NCBI RefSeq assembly: GCF_027694345.1
Contig: NZ_JAQEVU010000008.1
Coordinates: 1 to 64,000 of the forward strand
DNA: 64,000 bases
Reading direction: 5' to 3'
Source of the DNA: Varibaculum timonense_A
Lineage (GTDB): Bacteria > Actinomycetota > Actinomycetes > Actinomycetales > Actinomycetaceae
A model generated the notes under the pieces. It was not told the DNA's origin. It did not search any database and saw only the letters and a program-made list of their open reading frames with translations. Shown here one piece after another: positions 54,644 through 63,233 of the stretch (within the stretch, counting starts at the first letter, position 1; each line of letters begins with the position of its first letter). The position numbers and the translations under genes are program-made.

Positions 54644-56095
54644 CTAGACCGCGCCATTGATAGTGCGAATTATTTCGGCAATCGAAGTATAGAACTCCCC
54701 TGCCCGATTTATAGGGAGCAGCACCGCCAGTATTACCAGCATCATTGCAGCTACGCACCCTAGCAATGCTCGCAGATAGGACGCACGCGCCGCTTTTTCC
54801 ATTATCTTTGGCACGAAGCGAACCACGAGCGCCAAAGCCAAGATGGCTATAGCAGCTACGGCAGTAATGGCCCCCAAACCCATCAGTGAAAATACTCCCG
54901 GATTTTTTTGCGGGATTAGCGCGGAATCGGCTCCCAAGATTTGCGAAACCTTTGGGGCTTTAGTGGTGCGAATCTGCTGCCACCAGCGGTAAAGGTCGGG
55001 CATTTGGTCGCGCCAAGTAGCCCAGTTGTGCCCTCCTTCGGCTTTAACATTCAACTGTAGACGGTCGCCAGGTGCTAACTGCGCCGCGGAGAACGCTTTT
55101 GCGATATGGATAGATTCTCTGTCCAATTGCGCCCCAAACACGTACATATCTAATGTCCAAGGGCGCGGCCTGCTTATTAAAGAAGACAAAGTATTATCTT
55201 GGAACGTTTTTCCAGAACGCACCCCCCAATTTCCAACAATCGGCTGATCATAGCCAGAAAGTACGCCACTAGCTCCAAAGACATCCCCATATAAAACCCC
55301 CAGGCGGGCGGCACAATACGCCCCGGAAGAATTACCGGCAATCATCCAATCCTGACGGTTATCGGAAACATTGGGAAACACCGAGCGAATCATTTTCGGA
55401 ATATCGAAACTGAGCCAAGTCGCTGTTTGCGCCCCTCGCTGAACATTTGCACAGGTAGGCGCTTTAAGATTCACGTTGCCTTCGGGAATAACCACAATCG
55501 TGGGAGCAATTTCCCCCTGGTCAATCGCTTTTTGTAAAGTACCGGAAAAATCTAGGGCGCGAGCAACCGAAACAGGAGAACCGGGATAGCCGTGAATAAA
55601 CTCTAAAACGTTATAGGTTTTTGAACGGTCTTGCGGGTCATATCCCTCGGGTGTCCACACAATAACCTGCTCTTTTACCCCCGATTTTGGACCGGAAAAT
55701 ACCGTTACTTCTCCGCCCTTAGCGGAAGGCTTGAAACTGGGGAACCACTGTTCTTGACCCGGTAATGCCGAAGCGGTTTGCGGGTTCATTTTCTGTGATT
55801 GCGAGGACGCGGAAGCAGTTTTTTTAAGCTCCTCACCCCTTAGGGTATCGGTAATTGTCACCTTGGTTGTTTGCTTATTAGTCAGCATTTCCCACAGCTC
55901 AACTGGGCTAGAGAAATACTGCATTGGGCGATTAATAACCAAAGCGATTGCTATTACCTGCACTATCGCCACCAATAGGACTAACCCGGTGGAACGCAGC
56001 GCCTTTCCAGGTTTGCGAATCATCTGCGGTAAAGCTAGCAGAGCCCCTACAGCCAGTAGGCAGGAAATAATAACGAATGGTAAAGAAGCTAACAC
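54644..56095 (-). CDS. Membrane-anchored esterase-family alpha/beta hydrolase
   Basis: 483 residues. Two N-terminal helices (about 3-25 and 34-55), an extracytoplasmic esterase D-like domain (about 115-385) with nucleophile region MIAGNSSGAYCAARLGVLYG near 248 and a late histidine in KAEGGHNWATWRDQ near 350, and two C-terminal helices (about 405-428 and 443-465). Secreted relatives include actinobacterial mycolyltransferase-like esterases, but substrate and role here are unknown. 8 bp after ispH on the same strand. Confidence 0.85.
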   Translation of the reverse strand: MLASLPFVIISCLLAVGALLALPQMIRKPGKALRSTGLVLLVAIVQVIAIALVINRPMQYFSSPVELWEMLTNKQTTKVTITDTLRGEELKKTASASSQSQKMNPQTASALPGQEQWFPSFKPSAKGGEVTVFSGPKSGVKEQVIVWTPEGYDPQDRSKTYNVLEFIHGYPGSPVSVARALDFSGTLQKAIDQGEIAPTIVVIPEGNVNLKAPTCANVQRGAQTATWLSFDIPKMIRSVFPNVSDNRQDWMIAGNSSGAYCAARLGVLYGDVFGASGVLSGYDQPIVGNWGVRSGKTFQDNTLSSLISRPRPWTLDMYVFGAQLDRESIHIAKAFSAAQLAPGDRLQLNVKAEGGHNWATWRDQMPDLYRWWQQIRTTKAPKVSQILGADSALIPQKNPGVFSLMGLGAITAVAAIAILALALVVRFVPKIMEKAARASYLRALLGCVAAMMLVILAVLLPINRAGEFYTSIAEIIRTINGAV

Positions 56096-56103
56096 CTATT
56101 CTC

Positions 56104-57108
56104 CTAGCAGGTATGCCCCGGATCGTTTGTGCGCCGGCGGTTATTAGTCTTAATTATTCCAGCTTCTGTCAGTTCTTTACGTAAAGGTAAAGGCAGCGCG
56201 AAAGTTACTGTTTCCCGGGCAGTTTCTACTTCTTGCACGTCCGCAAAACCCCAGTGGGCAAGTTGCTCCAAAACTTCCTTTACCAGCACTTCCGGTACTG
56301 AAGCTCCCGAGGTAACCCCTACCGTTTGCGTCTGACTAAACCATTCTTTTCGCATCTCGGAAGCTGTATCAATCCGGTAGGCGCACTTTGCTCCCCCCTC
56401 GAGGGCAACTTCTTTCAACCTCACCGAATTCGAGGAATTTGCCGAACCTACGACAATGACAACCTGAGCGGCTTCCGCAATCTTCTTTACTGCACCTTGG
56501 CGGTTTTGGGTAGCGAAACAGATATCTTCACTGGGAGGATCGTTGAGATTTGGGAAACGTTCCCGCAGCTTCTCTACGGTTTGCCTAGTCTCATCTAAAC
56601 TTAGCGTGGTTTGAGAAAGCCAGACTACTTTTTCCTGGTCGCGCACCTGCACTTGGTTCACGCTCTCTAGATCTCCCACTACCTGAATATGGTCGGGAGC
56701 TTCCCCCTGAGTGCCTTCTACTTCCTCGTGCCCAGCGTGTCCCACCAGCACAATGTCATAGTCAGCTTTGGCGAAACGCAGGGCTTCGCGGTGGACTTTA
56801 GTCACCAGCGGGCAGGTGGCATCGACGGTTTTAAGTCCCCGACGCTTGGCTTCTTCGCGCACCGCCGGCGATACTCCATGGGCGGAGAACACTACCCTTG
56901 CTCCGGCAGGTACTTCATCTAGTTCGGTCACAAAACGCGCACCTTTAGCGCTCAATTGCTCTACCACAAACTTGTTATGCACGATTTCTTTACGCACATA
57001 AACCGGCGCACCATAGAGAGCCAACGCTTTTTCTACCACGTCAACCGCGCGATCTACTCCCGCGCAGTAGCCACGCGGAGCCGCTAGAAGCACTTTCTTT
57101 TCTGCCAC
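56104..57108 (-). CDS. ispH: 4-hydroxy-3-methylbut-2-enyl diphosphate reductase
   Basis: 334 residues. The three iron-sulfur cysteines are visible in PRGYCAGVDRAV near residue 15, VDATCPLVTKVH near 100 and EDICFATQNRQ near 200; SANSSNSVRL and VTSGASVPE are also diagnostic. It is the last enzyme of the MEP isoprenoid pathway; uppS, which uses its products, lies 3 kb away. GTG start with AGGA upstream. Confidence 0.95.
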   Translation of the reverse strand: MAEKKVLLAAPRGYCAGVDRAVDVVEKALALYGAPVYVRKEIVHNKFVVEQLSAKGARFVTELDEVPAGARVVFSAHGVSPAVREEAKRRGLKTVDATCPLVTKVHREALRFAKADYDIVLVGHAGHEEVEGTQGEAPDHIQVVGDLESVNQVQVRDQEKVVWLSQTTLSLDETRQTVEKLRERFPNLNDPPSEDICFATQNRQGAVKKIAEAAQVVIVVGSANSSNSVRLKEVALEGGAKCAYRIDTASEMRKEWFSQTQTVGVTSGASVPEVLVKEVLEQLAHWGFADVQEVETARETVTFALPLPLRKELTEAGIIKTNNRRRTNDPGHTC

Positions 57109-57179
57109 ATATATATCCTACTAAGGTATTATGCCTGATGCCCATCGGCTAAACACTGTTTATACCGCAGAGCTCATCT

Positions 57180-58502
57180 ATGCTAGCGACCCGAAGTTGC
57201 CGATACAATAAAGCGGTGCAAACAAATCAGTCCCAGCCCGGCATCTCGCTTGCCCCCACTGCGGCGCAAACTACCCGCGATAATCCCTGGCCACTCTCGC
57301 TGCTGACCCAAAATATAAAGAAATATGTCAGCCGGATGTCTCGGCTTTGGGTATGCGGGCAGGTAGTGGAATATAAGCCCCGCCCCGGCTCCCGGATGGC
57401 GTTTTTTGTACTGCGAGACACAAAAGAAACCACCTCGATGACAGTGAAATGTTTCCCTACCGTGCTAGACCAGGTGGGAAGCGATTTTTCTGAGGGCGCG
57501 CAGGTAGTAGTGCTCGCCAAACCTGACTTTTATGAAGGCTCGGGGTCTCTATCCTTATTTGCTAACGAAGTGCATACAGTGGGAGTTGGTAATCTACTGG
57601 CTCAGATTGAGCAGTTACGGAAAAAGCTAGCGGCAGAAGGTCTATTTTTAGAGACAAAAAAGCAGCCCTTACCGGCGATTCCGGGCAAAATTGGTTTAAT
57701 CGTAGGGCGCAACGCTAAAGCCAAACAGGACGTGATGGTAAATGCTTTGGCTCGTTGGCCACTTGCCGAGTTTGAGGTGCGGGAAGTGGCAGTGCAAGGG
57801 CCCACCTGCGCCCAGGAAGTAACCCGGGCTTTACAAGAGCTGGACTTTCTGCCCGAAGTGGAAGTGATTGTGATTTCCCGCGGCGGCGGAGCGGTGGAAG
57901 ATTTGTTGCCATTTTCTGAGGAATCTTTGGTGCGGGCAGCAGCGGCGGCGCGCACCCCCCTAGTTTCCGCTATCGGGCATGAAGAGGACGCTCCCCTGCT
58001 AGATTTCGTAGCTGACTATCGGGCTTCTACCCCTACTGATGCTGCCCGGAGGATTGTGCCTGATTTACGAGAAGAAACCTTGGGGCTGGAAAATGCGCGT
58101 AGCCGTTTACGCACCCTAATATCCGCCCTCCTCGATCAACATCTCGGACAGTTAGCTAGTCTTAGGGCGCGACCAGTTATGGCTGATCCGGCGGCTGTAA
58201 TTGCCGCGCAAGAGCAATCTTTAGCATTAGCTAGTCAGCATCTACGTTTTCGTTTTGAAACCAGCCTACAAAATCAGGTGACCTCACTTAATGGATGGAA
58301 AGATGCTCTGAAAGCATATTCTCCGCAAGCTATTTTGGAACGTGGGTACAGCATTTTGCGTTCCCCGTCCGGAAGTGTAATTAACTCGGTTTCACAGGTT
58401 AATAAAGGTGATTTGCTCGAAGCCATTTTCCCTGATGGAAGCGCAGTTACAAAAGTTTTTGGCACCAATGCGAAAACCACTCCAGGAGGTAAAAATGAGT
58501 GA
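57180..58502 (+). CDS. xseA: Exodeoxyribonuclease VII large subunit
   Basis: 440 residues. N-terminal OB fold (YVSRMSRLWVCGQVVEYKPR near residue 42), then the catalytic region IGLIVGRNAKAKQDVMVNAL near 171, VIVISRGGGAVEDLLPFSEE near 236, SAIGHEEDAPLLDFVADYRA near 268, and helical C-terminus ending ILERGYSIL. It degrades single-stranded DNA with XseB. Start uncertain: the ATG at 57180, or a GTG 36 bp later. Divergent from ispH. Confidence 0.93.
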   Translation: MLATRSCRYNKAVQTNQSQPGISLAPTAAQTTRDNPWPLSLLTQNIKKYVSRMSRLWVCGQVVEYKPRPGSRMAFFVLRDTKETTSMTVKCFPTVLDQVGSDFSEGAQVVVLAKPDFYEGSGSLSLFANEVHTVGVGNLLAQIEQLRKKLAAEGLFLETKKQPLPAIPGKIGLIVGRNAKAKQDVMVNALARWPLAEFEVREVAVQGPTCAQEVTRALQELDFLPEVEVIVISRGGGAVEDLLPFSEESLVRAAAAARTPLVSAIGHEEDAPLLDFVADYRASTPTDAARRIVPDLREETLGLENARSRLRTLISALLDQHLGQLASLRARPVMADPAAVIAAQEQSLALASQHLRFRFETSLQNQVTSLNGWKDALKAYSPQAILERGYSILRSPSGSVINSVSQVNKGDLLEAIFPDGSAVTKVFGTNAKTTPGGKNE

Positions 58503-58710
58503 AACAGACTCTCAGATTCCGGTATCGGAGCTGTCGTATGAACAAGCCCGCGAGCAGTTAGTGTCAGCTATTGGGCAGCTAGAGGCCGGTAAACTGGGAT
58601 TAGAGGAATCCTTGGAGGTTTGGCAGCGCGGAGAGGAACTAGCTAAACACTGCCAAGCTTTTCTTGATCGGGCTAAAGCCCGTCTAGATCAGGTAAAACA
58701 GGCGGATTAG
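58495..58710 (+). CDS. xseB: Exodeoxyribonuclease VII small subunit
   Basis: I start at the ATG at 58495, which has AGGAGG five nt upstream and overlaps the xseA stop by 8 bp, giving 71 residues; the frame is open further upstream inside xseA but would not match the family. XseB helical signature SYEQAREQLVSAIGQLEAGK near residue 14 and LEESLEVWQRGEELAKHC. Confidence 0.93.
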   Translation: MSETDSQIPVSELSYEQAREQLVSAIGQLEAGKLGLEESLEVWQRGEELAKHCQAFLDRAKARLDQVKQAD

Positions 58711-58774
58711 CCCCTACAGCACCTATTTGTTATGACAGTAGGGGCATACCCGAAAGCGCCCCTACTGGTAGGGG
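58710..58774. terminator. Competing CCCCTAC/GTAGGGG hairpins between xseB and greA
   Basis: GCCCCTAC (58710-58717), GTAGGGGC (58738-58745), CCCCTAC (58759-58765) and GTAGGGG (58768-58774) can pair in two ways between the convergent xseB and greA ends. No strong T-run follows on either strand, so terminator function is a guess. Confidence 0.4.
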
Positions 58775-59238
58775 GTTACTTCTAATAGCTCTACTTTAAT
58801 TATCTTGCCATTGGGCGCTTCATAATCTACACTTTCGCCTACCTTATGTCCCATTATGGCTTTTCCTAAGGGAGCATCTGGGGAATAAACATCCATTTCA
58901 ACATCGGGGCTGGCTTCCCGTGACCCCATCAGGAATGTTACTTCACGGCGTCCTAAAGTAGCTTTTACTACCATTCCAGGCTCGACTATGCCGTCATCTG
59001 CTGGAGGCTTGCCAACTTCGGCGTTTTCAATAATCTCTTTTAACTGTAGAATGCGGGTTTCATTCCAGGATTGTTGTTCGCGCGCGGCGTGGTAGCCACC
59101 GTTTTCTTTTAAGTCTCCCTCTTGACGGGCTTCATCGATGCGACGAGCGATTGCTGGGCGTTCCACTTCTTCGAGGTTGCGCAGTTCGTCTTGCAGACGA
59201 TCATAAGATTCTTGGGTCATCCAGGTCTTGTCTGCCAT
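58762..59238 (-). CDS. greA: Transcription elongation factor GreA
   Basis: 158 residues. N-terminal coiled coil (YDRLQDELRNLEEVERPAIA, IDEARQEGDLKENGGYHAAR with the acidic tip DLKEN) and C-terminal FKBP-like domain (SPDAPLGKAIMGHKVGESVD). It rescues backtracked RNA polymerase. GGAGAACAAT before the ATG. Confidence 0.95.
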   Translation of the reverse strand: MADKTWMTQESYDRLQDELRNLEEVERPAIARRIDEARQEGDLKENGGYHAAREQQSWNETRILQLKEIIENAEVGKPPADDGIVEPGMVVKATLGRREVTFLMGSREASPDVEMDVYSPDAPLGKAIMGHKVGESVDYEAPNGKIIKVELLEVTPYQ

Positions 59239-59260
59239 ATTGTTCTCCTAAGCTCATATA

Positions 59261-59290
59261 CAAAAGACTGACCGCGCCGAGCGCGGTCAG
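59261..59290 (-). terminator. Intrinsic terminator upstream of greA, ending trhA
   Basis: Perfect 10-bp stem CTGACCGCGC (59268-59277) and GCGCGGTCAG (59281-59290), 3-nt loop, followed on the minus strand by TCTTTTG. It would end the trhA message before greA. Confidence 0.65.
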
Positions 59291-59368
59291 TAAATAGCAG
59301 TTTTCAGTCTAACAAATCGCGGTAACGCTGGCTATTAATTTTGCTGGTTGCAAAATGGCAGCTAAGCA

Positions 59369-60058
59369 CTAGGACAATACTGCGAAATAGGCGGCGATAC
59401 AGATACACACCCAGCCCGCTACCGTTCCACTGTGGAATATCTCGTGATAGCCAAAATATTTTGCGTCTCTACCCGGCCAGCGAATCCCGTAAAAAATTGC
59501 CCCAATTGAATAACACAGCCCCCCGGCAATGAGCAGCCAGATAACCGCCCATCCCCCGGCTATGAGGATGGGGTTCATATACCACAGCGCTACCCACCCT
59601 AGAAGAATATAGATGGGGACATATACCCAGCGAGGAGCATTAACCCAAAAAACTGATAGGAAAATACCAAGTAATGCCCCTAGCCATACTATTAATAGTA
59701 GATGGGTAGTTTGCGATTTGTTTAGTAGGGATACCGCTATTGGGGTATATGACCCGGCAATCAGCAAGAATATATTACAGTGATCTAGGCGTCTCATCAC
59801 CCCGTAGCCCCGCCTACCCCAAGGAACCCGGTGATATAGGGCGGAAACTCCAAATAACAGCAAAGAGCAAACTAGAAAAACCGCACACGCCCACCGTTTT
59901 TCCACGTTATCAGCAAGGCAAAGCATAACTATTGAGGCTGCTAAAGCTAGTGGTGCGGTTCCGGCATGAATCCAGCCACGCATTTTAGGTTTATAACCGT
60001 AAGCATCTTTCCTATCCACTTCGGATAACCGATTTTGAGTTTCGCTTTGGCTTTGCAC
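59369..60058 (-). CDS. Hemolysin III/TrhA family membrane protein
   Basis: 229 residues with seven predicted membrane helices. The family signatures are LFGVSALYHRVPWG near residue 87, RRLDHCNIFLLIAGSYTPIA near 109, and the terminal FGYHEIFHSGTVAGWVCICI near 201, which carry the conserved serine, histidines and aspartate of the PAQR-like fold. Often named hemolysin III, but most members are thought to act in lipid or envelope homeostasis. GTG start with AGGAGGGG. Confidence 0.9.
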   Translation of the reverse strand: MQSQSETQNRLSEVDRKDAYGYKPKMRGWIHAGTAPLALAASIVMLCLADNVEKRWACAVFLVCSLLLFGVSALYHRVPWGRRGYGVMRRLDHCNIFLLIAGSYTPIAVSLLNKSQTTHLLLIVWLGALLGIFLSVFWVNAPRWVYVPIYILLGWVALWYMNPILIAGGWAVIWLLIAGGLCYSIGAIFYGIRWPGRDAKYFGYHEIFHSGTVAGWVCICIAAYFAVLS

Positions 60059-60186
60059 TGTCCCCTCCTGAGCTGGTGAAAACTTTATGCAATCATCAAT
60101 AACCTACGGTAGCGTAACTTATCGAGGGTGTCAAACATCTCCTAGGCGGGGTAAAATCCTAATGTCTACCTCATAAAGGAGCGAGA

Positions 60187-60951
60187 TTGAGCCACCTAAG
60201 TAACCTGGTATATCGCCTATATGCCCGCAACCTAGAGAAAGCGCTGCCCACCGAGTCGCTGCCGCGTCATGTGGGAGTAATTCTCGATGGTAATCGGCGC
60301 TGGGCTCGTCAAATGGGTGCTAAATCTGAAACCGGTCATAAGGTTGGAGCTGATAAAGCACTAGAGTTCCTGGGGTGGAGTGAAGAGGTAGGTATCCAGC
60401 TAGTAACTCTCTGGATGCTCTCAACAGACAACCTCCGTCGTTCCGGAGAGGAATTAGACAAACTCTTTGACATAATCTGCGCAGTAGTAGAACAAATTTC
60501 ATCCCAAGGGCATTGGCATCTGCGTTTACTGGGAAACCTATCCCTCTTACCTAAGCCGGTACAACAGCGCCTAAGCCAAGCAGTAACTAACTCTTGCCAG
60601 GACTCTCCCCTAACCGTAAATATCGCGGTCGGTTACGGAGGAAGAGAAGAAATAACCGAGGCGGTACGCGATTTACTACTTGAAAAAGCCAGTTCAGGGA
60701 CAGATTTACAATCTGTAGCCGAGAACCTGTCAGTAGATGAGATTACCTCTCACCTCTATACCGCCGGTCAGCCCGACCCGGATTTAGTTATCCGCACCTC
60801 TGGTGAACAGCGTCTTTCCGGGTTTCTCCTATGGCAATCTACCCATTCAGAATACTATTTCTGTGAAGCGTTCTGGCCAGACTTCCGCAAGATTGATTTC
60901 TATAGGGCGCTGCGTGATTTCGCTTTACGCGAGCGTCGCATGGGAAAATAA
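60187..60951 (+). CDS. uppS: Polyprenyl diphosphate synthase (UppS-type)
   Basis: 254 residues. Catalytic aspartate in HVGVILDGNRRWARQMGAKS near residue 28, then TGHKVGADKALEFLGWSEE, LWMLSTDNLRR near 76, and NIAVGYGGREEITEAVRDL near 144, RTSGEQRLSGFLLWQ near 202. It makes the long isoprenoid carrier for peptidoglycan and glycans. TTG start with AAGGAG five nt upstream. Confidence 0.94.
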   Translation: MSHLSNLVYRLYARNLEKALPTESLPRHVGVILDGNRRWARQMGAKSETGHKVGADKALEFLGWSEEVGIQLVTLWMLSTDNLRRSGEELDKLFDIICAVVEQISSQGHWHLRLLGNLSLLPKPVQQRLSQAVTNSCQDSPLTVNIAVGYGGREEITEAVRDLLLEKASSGTDLQSVAENLSVDEITSHLYTAGQPDPDLVIRTSGEQRLSGFLLWQSTHSEYYFCEAFWPDFRKIDFYRALRDFALRERRMGK

Positions 60952-60978
60952 CCCCCGCTGCGCATTAGCTGTTTCCCG

Positions 60979-62556
60979 TCAGTCTTTAGAGTTCCCCTCA
61001 GACCCCTCGCCCTTAGTCATAGCTACCTTTTGGGAGTGTATCGTATCTTCAATTTTCTTTTGGGCTCCTACCTCAAAATCGGTTTTAGCATCTCCCGGAA
61101 CAGTCTGGTTCGGATCGGAACTAGCGAACTCGCTGAGCGCATCCTGAATCTGCAACTGTACTTTTTCAGCTTTTTTGGCATGTTCATAAGGAGTTTTATT
61201 CTCACCATTCTTTTCGGCCAGAGCCTTTGCCTCCCGAGCCTCAGATAGATTTTGGTCACTGGGACGAGAGGATTCTGCAAGTTCTTTATCTAGCAAACCA
61301 GGAGGTCCTCCCGGTCTATCTTGCTGATAGTTGAGGCGGATAAAGCTGTCATATCCTTTCAGGTAGAGCACCGTAGTATTTATAAACGCCAGCAACGGTA
61401 CCGCAAATACGGCTCCAATGATTCCTACAGATGCCCCGCCAGCTGCAACCGCCAATAGAACCGCTACTGGATGCAAACTGACCGCATTAGACATTAATGC
61501 TGGTTGAAGCAGATTTGATTCCAATTGCTGCACAACCAGGATAATAATCACCATCACTACCGCGGTAGTAAACCCTTTATCAACCAGGGCAATTGCTACT
61601 GCCATCATGCCAGAGATGATAGCGCCCAAAATAGGCACGAACGCAGCCAAGAAAACCAGCATCCCCAAGGGAATCGCTAAAGGAACCCCGATAATAAAGG
61701 CTCCTCCCCCAATACCAATCGCATCAATAGCAGCAACTAGACATTGAGTGCGGGTATACGCCCCCAAAGTAACCCAACCGCGAATGGCGGCTTCGTTCAA
61801 AGGATTGCGTGCCGACCGGGGTAAAAGACGTAAAAACCATTGCCAAATCTTTCTTCCGTCCTTAAGAAAGAAGAATAGGCAGAATAACGCGGTAAGAAGC
61901 CCGGTAAAGGCGGAGGCCACAGCCGACATAGTGCCCAGGGCATTACTGGCAAGCCAGGAGGCGTTCTTACGGGCATAATTTTGGATTTGCTCTTGGGCTT
62001 GTGCCCATAGGTCAGACACCGTGTTGGTATCAAGTTGCAAAGGACCGGTAGCTAACCATTGAATCCCCTCATCAATGCCGTCTTTAGTGCGCGAAACCAA
62101 GTTCGGAAGTTCCGAAGCAAGCTGGGTAGTAGCCACCGAAATCATCGCGGTAACTACCCCCAAACCGATAAGCAAGGTTACGGTTGCCGCCAGAGTACGC
62201 GGAAAATGTAGTTTAATAAACAGCAGTCGCAAAAGCGGCTCTAAAAGCACAGCTAGCAAAACGGCGATTGCCGCCGGAACCACTATTATTTGAATTTTGC
62301 TAATTACAAAAACTAACCCGGCGAACGCGCCAGCAATCACCAGCATCCGCCATGACCAATCTGCTGCTACCCGCAGGGTGAGAGGAACCGCAGTTTCTTG
62401 CGGGGTAGCTTCCCTGTCGTTTTCTTTCATCTGCGGCATTTCCTCGCGATAAGAGGGCATTTCGGGATGTGGTGCGGACGACTTATTCCTTGCCGAGGAC
62501 AGTGAATCCACTAGATTTCTGGCTGTTTTGGTAAAGCGTTCAAGACGAAAGGTCAT
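60979..62556 (-). CDS. AI-2E family membrane transporter
   Basis: 525 residues with about eight membrane helices. Paired helices VIAGAFAGLVFVISKIQIIV (about 73) and VPAAIAVLLAVLLEPLLRLL (about 93) precede the AI-2E-permease core VFLAAFVPILGAIISGMMAV near 300 and NAVSLHPVAVLLAVAAGGAS near 355. A charged cytoplasmic tail of about 120 residues follows. Family members export varied substrates; AI-2 transport should not be assumed. TACCCT six nt before the ATG and no ribosome site. Convergent with uppS. Confidence 0.9.
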   Translation of the reverse strand: MTFRLERFTKTARNLVDSLSSARNKSSAPHPEMPSYREEMPQMKENDREATPQETAVPLTLRVAADWSWRMLVIAGAFAGLVFVISKIQIIVVPAAIAVLLAVLLEPLLRLLFIKLHFPRTLAATVTLLIGLGVVTAMISVATTQLASELPNLVSRTKDGIDEGIQWLATGPLQLDTNTVSDLWAQAQEQIQNYARKNASWLASNALGTMSAVASAFTGLLTALFCLFFFLKDGRKIWQWFLRLLPRSARNPLNEAAIRGWVTLGAYTRTQCLVAAIDAIGIGGGAFIIGVPLAIPLGMLVFLAAFVPILGAIISGMMAVAIALVDKGFTTAVVMVIIILVVQQLESNLLQPALMSNAVSLHPVAVLLAVAAGGASVGIIGAVFAVPLLAFINTTVLYLKGYDSFIRLNYQQDRPGGPPGLLDKELAESSRPSDQNLSEAREAKALAEKNGENKTPYEHAKKAEKVQLQIQDALSEFASSDPNQTVPGDAKTDFEVGAQKKIEDTIHSQKVAMTKGEGSEGNSKD

Positions 62557-62562
62557 AGTTAA

Positions 62563-62568
62563 AGGGTA
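62563..62568 (-). promoter_or_regulatory. -10-like element six nt before the AI-2E-type gene
   Basis: TACCCT on the minus strand with the same six-nt spacing as at rel, pdtaR and xerD, but a poorer match to TATAAT. Confidence 0.35.
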
Positions 62569-62655
62569 TCAGCGCCTCCGACCCTATTAGTAAAGCAGCA
62601 GATAACAGCGATACTATTAACCGCTGTAGGAACTAATTCTTGAGTGGCAACGGGG

Positions 62656-63153
62656 CTAGCGGGTCATACGAGAAATGAATTGCCCCGACTCTTCGTCTAT
62701 TAAACTCAAGCCGTCCATAGTGAAACCATTAATTCGCAAAAATCTGCGCTTTAGCTGGTCAGAGCGCAGCACCCAAATCTGTGCGGGAGTATCGTGATCA
62801 AGTACATAGTCCAGTAAACGTTGAGCTACTTGCGGTGAATAGAATTGCTCAATCACCCCAAAAAAGGCAATATCCAGGTCGCGGGGAGCCGGTCCTAAGT
62901 TATGGTCGTTTAGAGAAGACTTTCTTACATAAGCCATTCCCACTACCTGCCTACCCCGCGAAGCAAAAGCAATAGCGCGCCCTTTAGTTTGCAAAATCTG
63001 CTCATGCCAATAGCCAACTAAAGCCTCTTCGGTATATTTTTCCCAAAACGATTCTGGAGCCGCATGACCGATAGTCTCGGTGAGAATCTGGTAGTGTGCC
63101 ATAGCTGCACCGGCAGCATCAACCAGAGTTGGGGTTCTCACAATCACCGACAT
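62656..63153 (-). CDS. GNAT family N-acetyltransferase
   Basis: 165 residues. The pattern fits GNAT: VRTPTLVDAAGAAMAHYQIL at the start, VVGMAYVRKSS as strand 4 near residue 69, LDIAFFGVIEQFYSPQVAQR (the AcCoA loop is degenerate, FYSPQVAQRLL) near 93, and RRFLRINGFTMDG near 135. Substrate unknown. AAAGGA before the ATG. Confidence 0.8.
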   Translation of the reverse strand: MSVIVRTPTLVDAAGAAMAHYQILTETIGHAAPESFWEKYTEEALVGYWHEQILQTKGRAIAFASRGRQVVGMAYVRKSSLNDHNLGPAPRDLDIAFFGVIEQFYSPQVAQRLLDYVLDHDTPAQIWVLRSDQLKRRFLRINGFTMDGLSLIDEESGQFISRMTR

Positions 63154-63170
63154 GGCAGATTCCTTTCAAC

Positions 63171-63216
63171 AAAAAATGGGGGCAGCTACTACTTATTTAT
63201 ATAGCAGCTGCCCCCA
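63171..63216 (-). terminator. Intrinsic terminator of the Bax-inhibitor-1 gene
   Basis: Stem TGGGGGCAGCT (63177-63187) and AGCTGCCCCCA (63206-63216), 11 perfect pairs, then TTTTTT on the minus strand (63176-63171). Confidence 0.88.
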
Positions 63217-63233
63217 TAAACAGAGCAATTAAG

